This document shows positions 62,159 through 64,000 of a stretch of 64,000 nucleotides of DNA, piece after piece; within the stretch, counting starts at the first letter, position 1; every line of letters begins with the position of its first letter. Source of the DNA: Natronococcus sp. A-GB1 (GTDB taxonomy: Archaea; Halobacteriota; Halobacteria; Halobacteriales; Natrialbaceae). The position numbers and the translations under genes are program-made. The stretch covers positions 1 through 64,000 of the forward strand of contig NZ_JARUKW010000013.1 of NCBI RefSeq assembly GCF_029688845.1. Direction: 5' to 3'. The notes under the pieces are model-generated. The model made no database searches, was not told the DNA's origin, and was given only the letters and a program-made list of their open reading frames with translations.

Positions 62159-62180
62159 ACCCGCGTCTTCAGGCGCGGGT
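62159..62180 (+). repeat. Left-end hairpin of the IS element
   Basis: 7-bp stem ACCCGCG/CGCGGGT with an 8-base loop, as used for transposase recognition in the IS200/IS605 family. Confidence 0.6.
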
Positions 62181-62273
62181 CAAGCGGTAGGCATAGTAAA
62201 CCAACCGCCGTATGACAGCAGTCCTGATTTCCCAATCACAGTGTTTAAGTTGATACAAAGTATAAACGCTGGT

Positions 62274-62420
62274 ATGGAGGACCGCTTCGAAATCAACGGC
62301 CACGAAGTAATCACAGGTGAGGTCAAACCCACCGGCAATGGAGCCCACGTCCTCGTACCCAAAGACTGGCGTGGCGCAGACGTCAAAATCGTCCGCACCA
62401 GCCAGCCCAACGAAGACTAA
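62274..62420 (+). CDS. DUF2080-like transposon-encoded protein
   Basis: 48 residues: MEDRFEINGHEVITGEVK, then NGAHVLVPKDWRGADVKIV. Matches the small AbrB/MazE-like DUF2080 proteins found beside haloarchaeal tnpB genes. Ends 3 bases before tnpB, so coupled. May regulate or aid the element; role unproven. Confidence 0.75.
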   Translation: MEDRFEINGHEVITGEVKPTGNGAHVLVPKDWRGADVKIVRTSQPNED

Positions 62421-62423
62421 CAC

Positions 62424-63608
62424 ATGAACCCTCTCACGGAGACCCTCACGCTCAAACTCGTCAATCCCAACACGCACAAAGAGCGGAAACTCCGTGAGAC
62501 TCACGGCGAATACCAACTCGCCCTCCACGACGCATTCACCCAAGGCTGCGACACGCAATCCAAAGCCAACAACGTCGTCGTCAACTACGACCTCTCTGGA
62601 TACGCGAAGAACGCACTGAAACAATACGTTCCCAACCTCCTCGACGACGACACGTACGGGGCAGAAGAACTCCAAGAAGGAGACCACCCCGTGCGATTCA
62701 CAAACGAAGGGCCAACGCTCGACCACAAGCCACAGAACGCCATCGAATGGTACGTGAAAATCCCTCACCACGAGGATTACCACTTGTGGCTCCCCGCGCA
62801 ACCTAAGTCGAATCAGCGGGAGTGGCTCGAAGCCTTGTATCGTGGGGACGCGGAGATGGGGGAGTGTCAACTCATCGGACAGGATGGCGAGTGGTATTTT
62901 CACATGAGTGCGACGAGGATAGTCGAGCAGTCCAGTTCGGTGTCTGTTGAAGAGCAGACGCCGATTGGAGTAGATATCGGGGAAGCTTCGTTAGCTACGG
63001 TGTGTCACCGTACTGAGTGCGGCTCCCCGGCCAACCCAACACTCTGGAGCAGTGAAGGCAGAGAAGTCCGACGACTCCGCGAAACCTACTTCAGAGCCGT
63101 CAAACGACTCCAAGAGCGCGATAGCGAACGCCTTGCGGAAGAGTACGGCGACGAACTCTGGGCGCGAATCGACGATATCCTCCACACCGTGTCGAGTAAT
63201 ATCGTCGAATACGCCCAGCAGGTTAACAACCCCGTACTTGTCACTGAAGACTTGACGCACATCCGTGAGAACATGGATTACGGTCAATTCATGAACCGTC
63301 GATTGCACGGGTGGGCGTTTGCGAAACTCCACGCGCAGATATCGTACAAAGCGAAGGAACACGGTATCCCAGTGGAAACCGTGGACCCCGCGTACACGTC
63401 GAAGGAGTGTCACGCGTGCGGCGAGTATGGGTATCGCTTGCGACAGGCGGTGTTCAAGTGCTCGAACGCGGAGTGTTGGATTGGCGAGTATCAGGCGGAT
63501 TTAAACGCCGCACTCAACATCATCAGTAGATACTACGCCAGTTGTGAGAGCCATGTCCGAACAGATTCGGAGTTTTTATCCGACGAGAAGGTGGTGGCGA
63601 TGACATGA
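62424..63608 (+). CDS. tnpB: TnpB RNA-guided nuclease, C-terminal tail lost by a 5-bp duplication
   Basis: 394 residues. GVDIGEASLATV (RuvC Asp about 184), VLVTEDLTHIRE (Glu about 274) and EYQADLNAALNI (Asp about 359) form the RuvC-like site. HACGEYGYRLRQAVFKCSNAEC (four Cys with ECHAC) is the zinc finger. The frame ends ...VVAMT-stop just after a tandem ATGACATGAC (63600-63609). Without one ATGAC copy the protein would continue GDGACLTVPQDTHAD... to 63742 and be about 437 residues. The lost tail lies beyond the catalytic core, so activity may persist. TnpB cuts DNA guided by an RNA from the element's right end. Confidence 0.85.
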   Translation: MNPLTETLTLKLVNPNTHKERKLRETHGEYQLALHDAFTQGCDTQSKANNVVVNYDLSGYAKNALKQYVPNLLDDDTYGAEELQEGDHPVRFTNEGPTLDHKPQNAIEWYVKIPHHEDYHLWLPAQPKSNQREWLEALYRGDAEMGECQLIGQDGEWYFHMSATRIVEQSSSVSVEEQTPIGVDIGEASLATVCHRTECGSPANPTLWSSEGREVRRLRETYFRAVKRLQERDSERLAEEYGDELWARIDDILHTVSSNIVEYAQQVNNPVLVTEDLTHIRENMDYGQFMNRRLHGWAFAKLHAQISYKAKEHGIPVETVDPAYTSKECHACGEYGYRLRQAVFKCSNAECWIGEYQADLNAALNIISRYYASCESHVRTDSEFLSDEKVVAMT

Positions 63609-63742
63609 CTGGCGACGGGGCGTGTTTGACCGTGCCACAAGACACTCACGCTGACACGAACTCTAGCATCCAGTGGTTAGGCTCTGCGGGGAGGGAGTGG
63701 ATGACGTGTGAGCGTATGCGTCTTGAAACCTTGAACGCGTAA
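63605..63742 (+). pseudogene. Detached C-terminal tail of tnpB
   Basis: A 45-codon frame: MTGDGACLTVPQDTHAD... ending in LETLNA at the TAA at 63740-63742. It reads on naturally from the tnpB frame once a single ATGAC copy is removed. Its sequence overlaps the probable guide-RNA scaffold. Confidence 0.6.
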
Positions 63743-63804
63743 CAGCAGCGACGCGGAAATCCCATGGTGGGATTCCACGGCCTAAAGGCCGTGGAGGAGG
63801 TCAA
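63620..63804 (+). ncRNA. Probable omega-RNA/right end of the IS element
   Basis: The region from the 3' part of tnpB to the right end ends in two hairpins: AATCCCA-TGG-TGGGATT (63758-63774) and CCACGGCC-TAAA-GGCCGTGG (63775-63794), then AGGAGGTCAA. In TnpB elements the scaffold lies here, and the guide is the flanking DNA just past the end (from about 63805). Start of the RNA is not defined by sequence. Confidence 0.5.
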
Positions 63805-63937
63805 TCGGCGTTCGTCCCACGAATTCCGCTCTCGTCGCGCACCCACCACACGCTCGGCGGACGAATCCCGTGGGAGACGGTCCCAGCCCGGATCTCGAGA
63901 CGGAAACGGTTTAACGGCGCCACCGGTAGTATACCGC

Positions 63938-64000
63938 ATGGCAGACTGTCCACTCGCTGATGACTGCCCGAGCTTCTCCGAGCGGATCTCGGGGATGGGC
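63938..64000 (+). CDS. 5' part of a cysteine-bearing haloarchaeal protein, runs off the window
   Basis: Begins MADCPLADDCPSFSERISGMG at the ATG at 63938. A TTTAA element at 63910-63914 lies about 26 bases upstream, so leaderless. The CPLADDC spacing recalls small cysteine proteins of haloarchaea; only 21 residues can be seen. Confidence 0.6.
   Translation, partial: MADCPLADDCPSFSERISGMG

Larger units (their letters stand above)
62159..63804 (+). mobile_element. IS1341-type (IS200/IS605-family) element with tnpB and a DUF2080-like gene
   Basis: Left end: hairpin ACCCGCG...CGCGGGT (62159-62180). Right end: two hairpins (63757-63794) and GGAGGAGGTCAA to about 63804. It contains a DUF2080-like gene and tnpB, but no tnpA, so movement would need a helper transposase. 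Element ends are by eye and may shift by some bases. Confidence 0.75.

Noticed and set aside
62169-62903. Minus-strand frame of 244 codons over tnpB
   Set aside because: Lies opposite the well-supported DUF2080-like and tnpB genes and has no motif.

Overview
The window is chromosome from a haloarchaeon (class Halobacteria; the frequent CTCGAG-type GC-rich wording and gene set suggest a Natrialbales-like genus, which is inference). The evidence is very acidic proteins, a Tat-exported protein, an archaeal A/V-type ATP synthase operon, a proteasome-activating nucleotidase, a pyruvoyl-dependent arginine decarboxylase, an archaeal type IV pilin, a short-chain isoprenyl synthase and a haloarchaeal IS1341-type TnpB element.

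Positions 1 to about 10,125 differ from the rest: visibly AT-richer, sparsely coding and full of orphan or damaged genes. This looks like one arm of an integrated genetic element. A tyrosine recombinase (8857-9870) lies directly beside a 3' tRNA fragment (about 9985-10013), the expected arrangement at an attachment site. The cargo includes two PD-(D/E)xK-like nuclease proteins, a PIN-type toxin with an upstream antitoxin candidate, a CxxCxGxG zinc-finger protein broken by one stop codon, a frameshifted gene, and a minus-strand trio: a YgjP/SprT-like metallopeptidase (broken by an in-frame TGA), a small acidic protein, and a 565-residue protein with a Schlafen/AlbA_2-like tail. The trio is my best candidate for an undescribed, possibly defence-related, system.

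From 10.3 to 40.7 kb is GC-rich core and accessory chromosome: a Tat-exported protein with a Trp/Cys-rich segment, two CARDB-like domains and a 7 x 30-bp tandem repeat; a GH13 glucosidase; a DegT-type aminotransferase; a PD-(D/E)xK-like protein; a DCC-family thiol protein; a Bat-type HTH regulator, response regulator and lipase-maturation-factor homologue; a CBS-containing site-2 protease; an MFS transporter; a P1B-type ATPase with an altered metal-site motif; two divergent sulfatase-superfamily enzymes; TruA; an M28 peptidase; oligoendopeptidase F; PAN, followed by five perfect 8-3-8 hairpins; and arginine decarboxylase.

From 40.3 to 52.5 kb on the minus strand is the A/V-ATPase operon in the order H-I-K-E-C-F-A-B, then D separated from B by an acyl-CoA ligase and an endonuclease/exonuclease/phosphatase-family gene. 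A TATA-like box precedes the rotor gene atpK, and a perfect palindrome lies in the predicted start region of the operon.

From 52.6 to 62.1 kb are a methyltransferase, a pilin, a secreted protein divergent from a membrane-anchored winged-helix regulator, a radical SAM protein with a CX4CX2C cluster motif, a DUF373 membrane protein, a prenyl synthase and the EtfA/EtfB pair. An IS1341-type element (about 62159-63804) follows, holding a DUF2080-like gene and tnpB whose reading frame is broken near its end by a 5-bp tandem duplication. The window ends in the first codons of a new gene.
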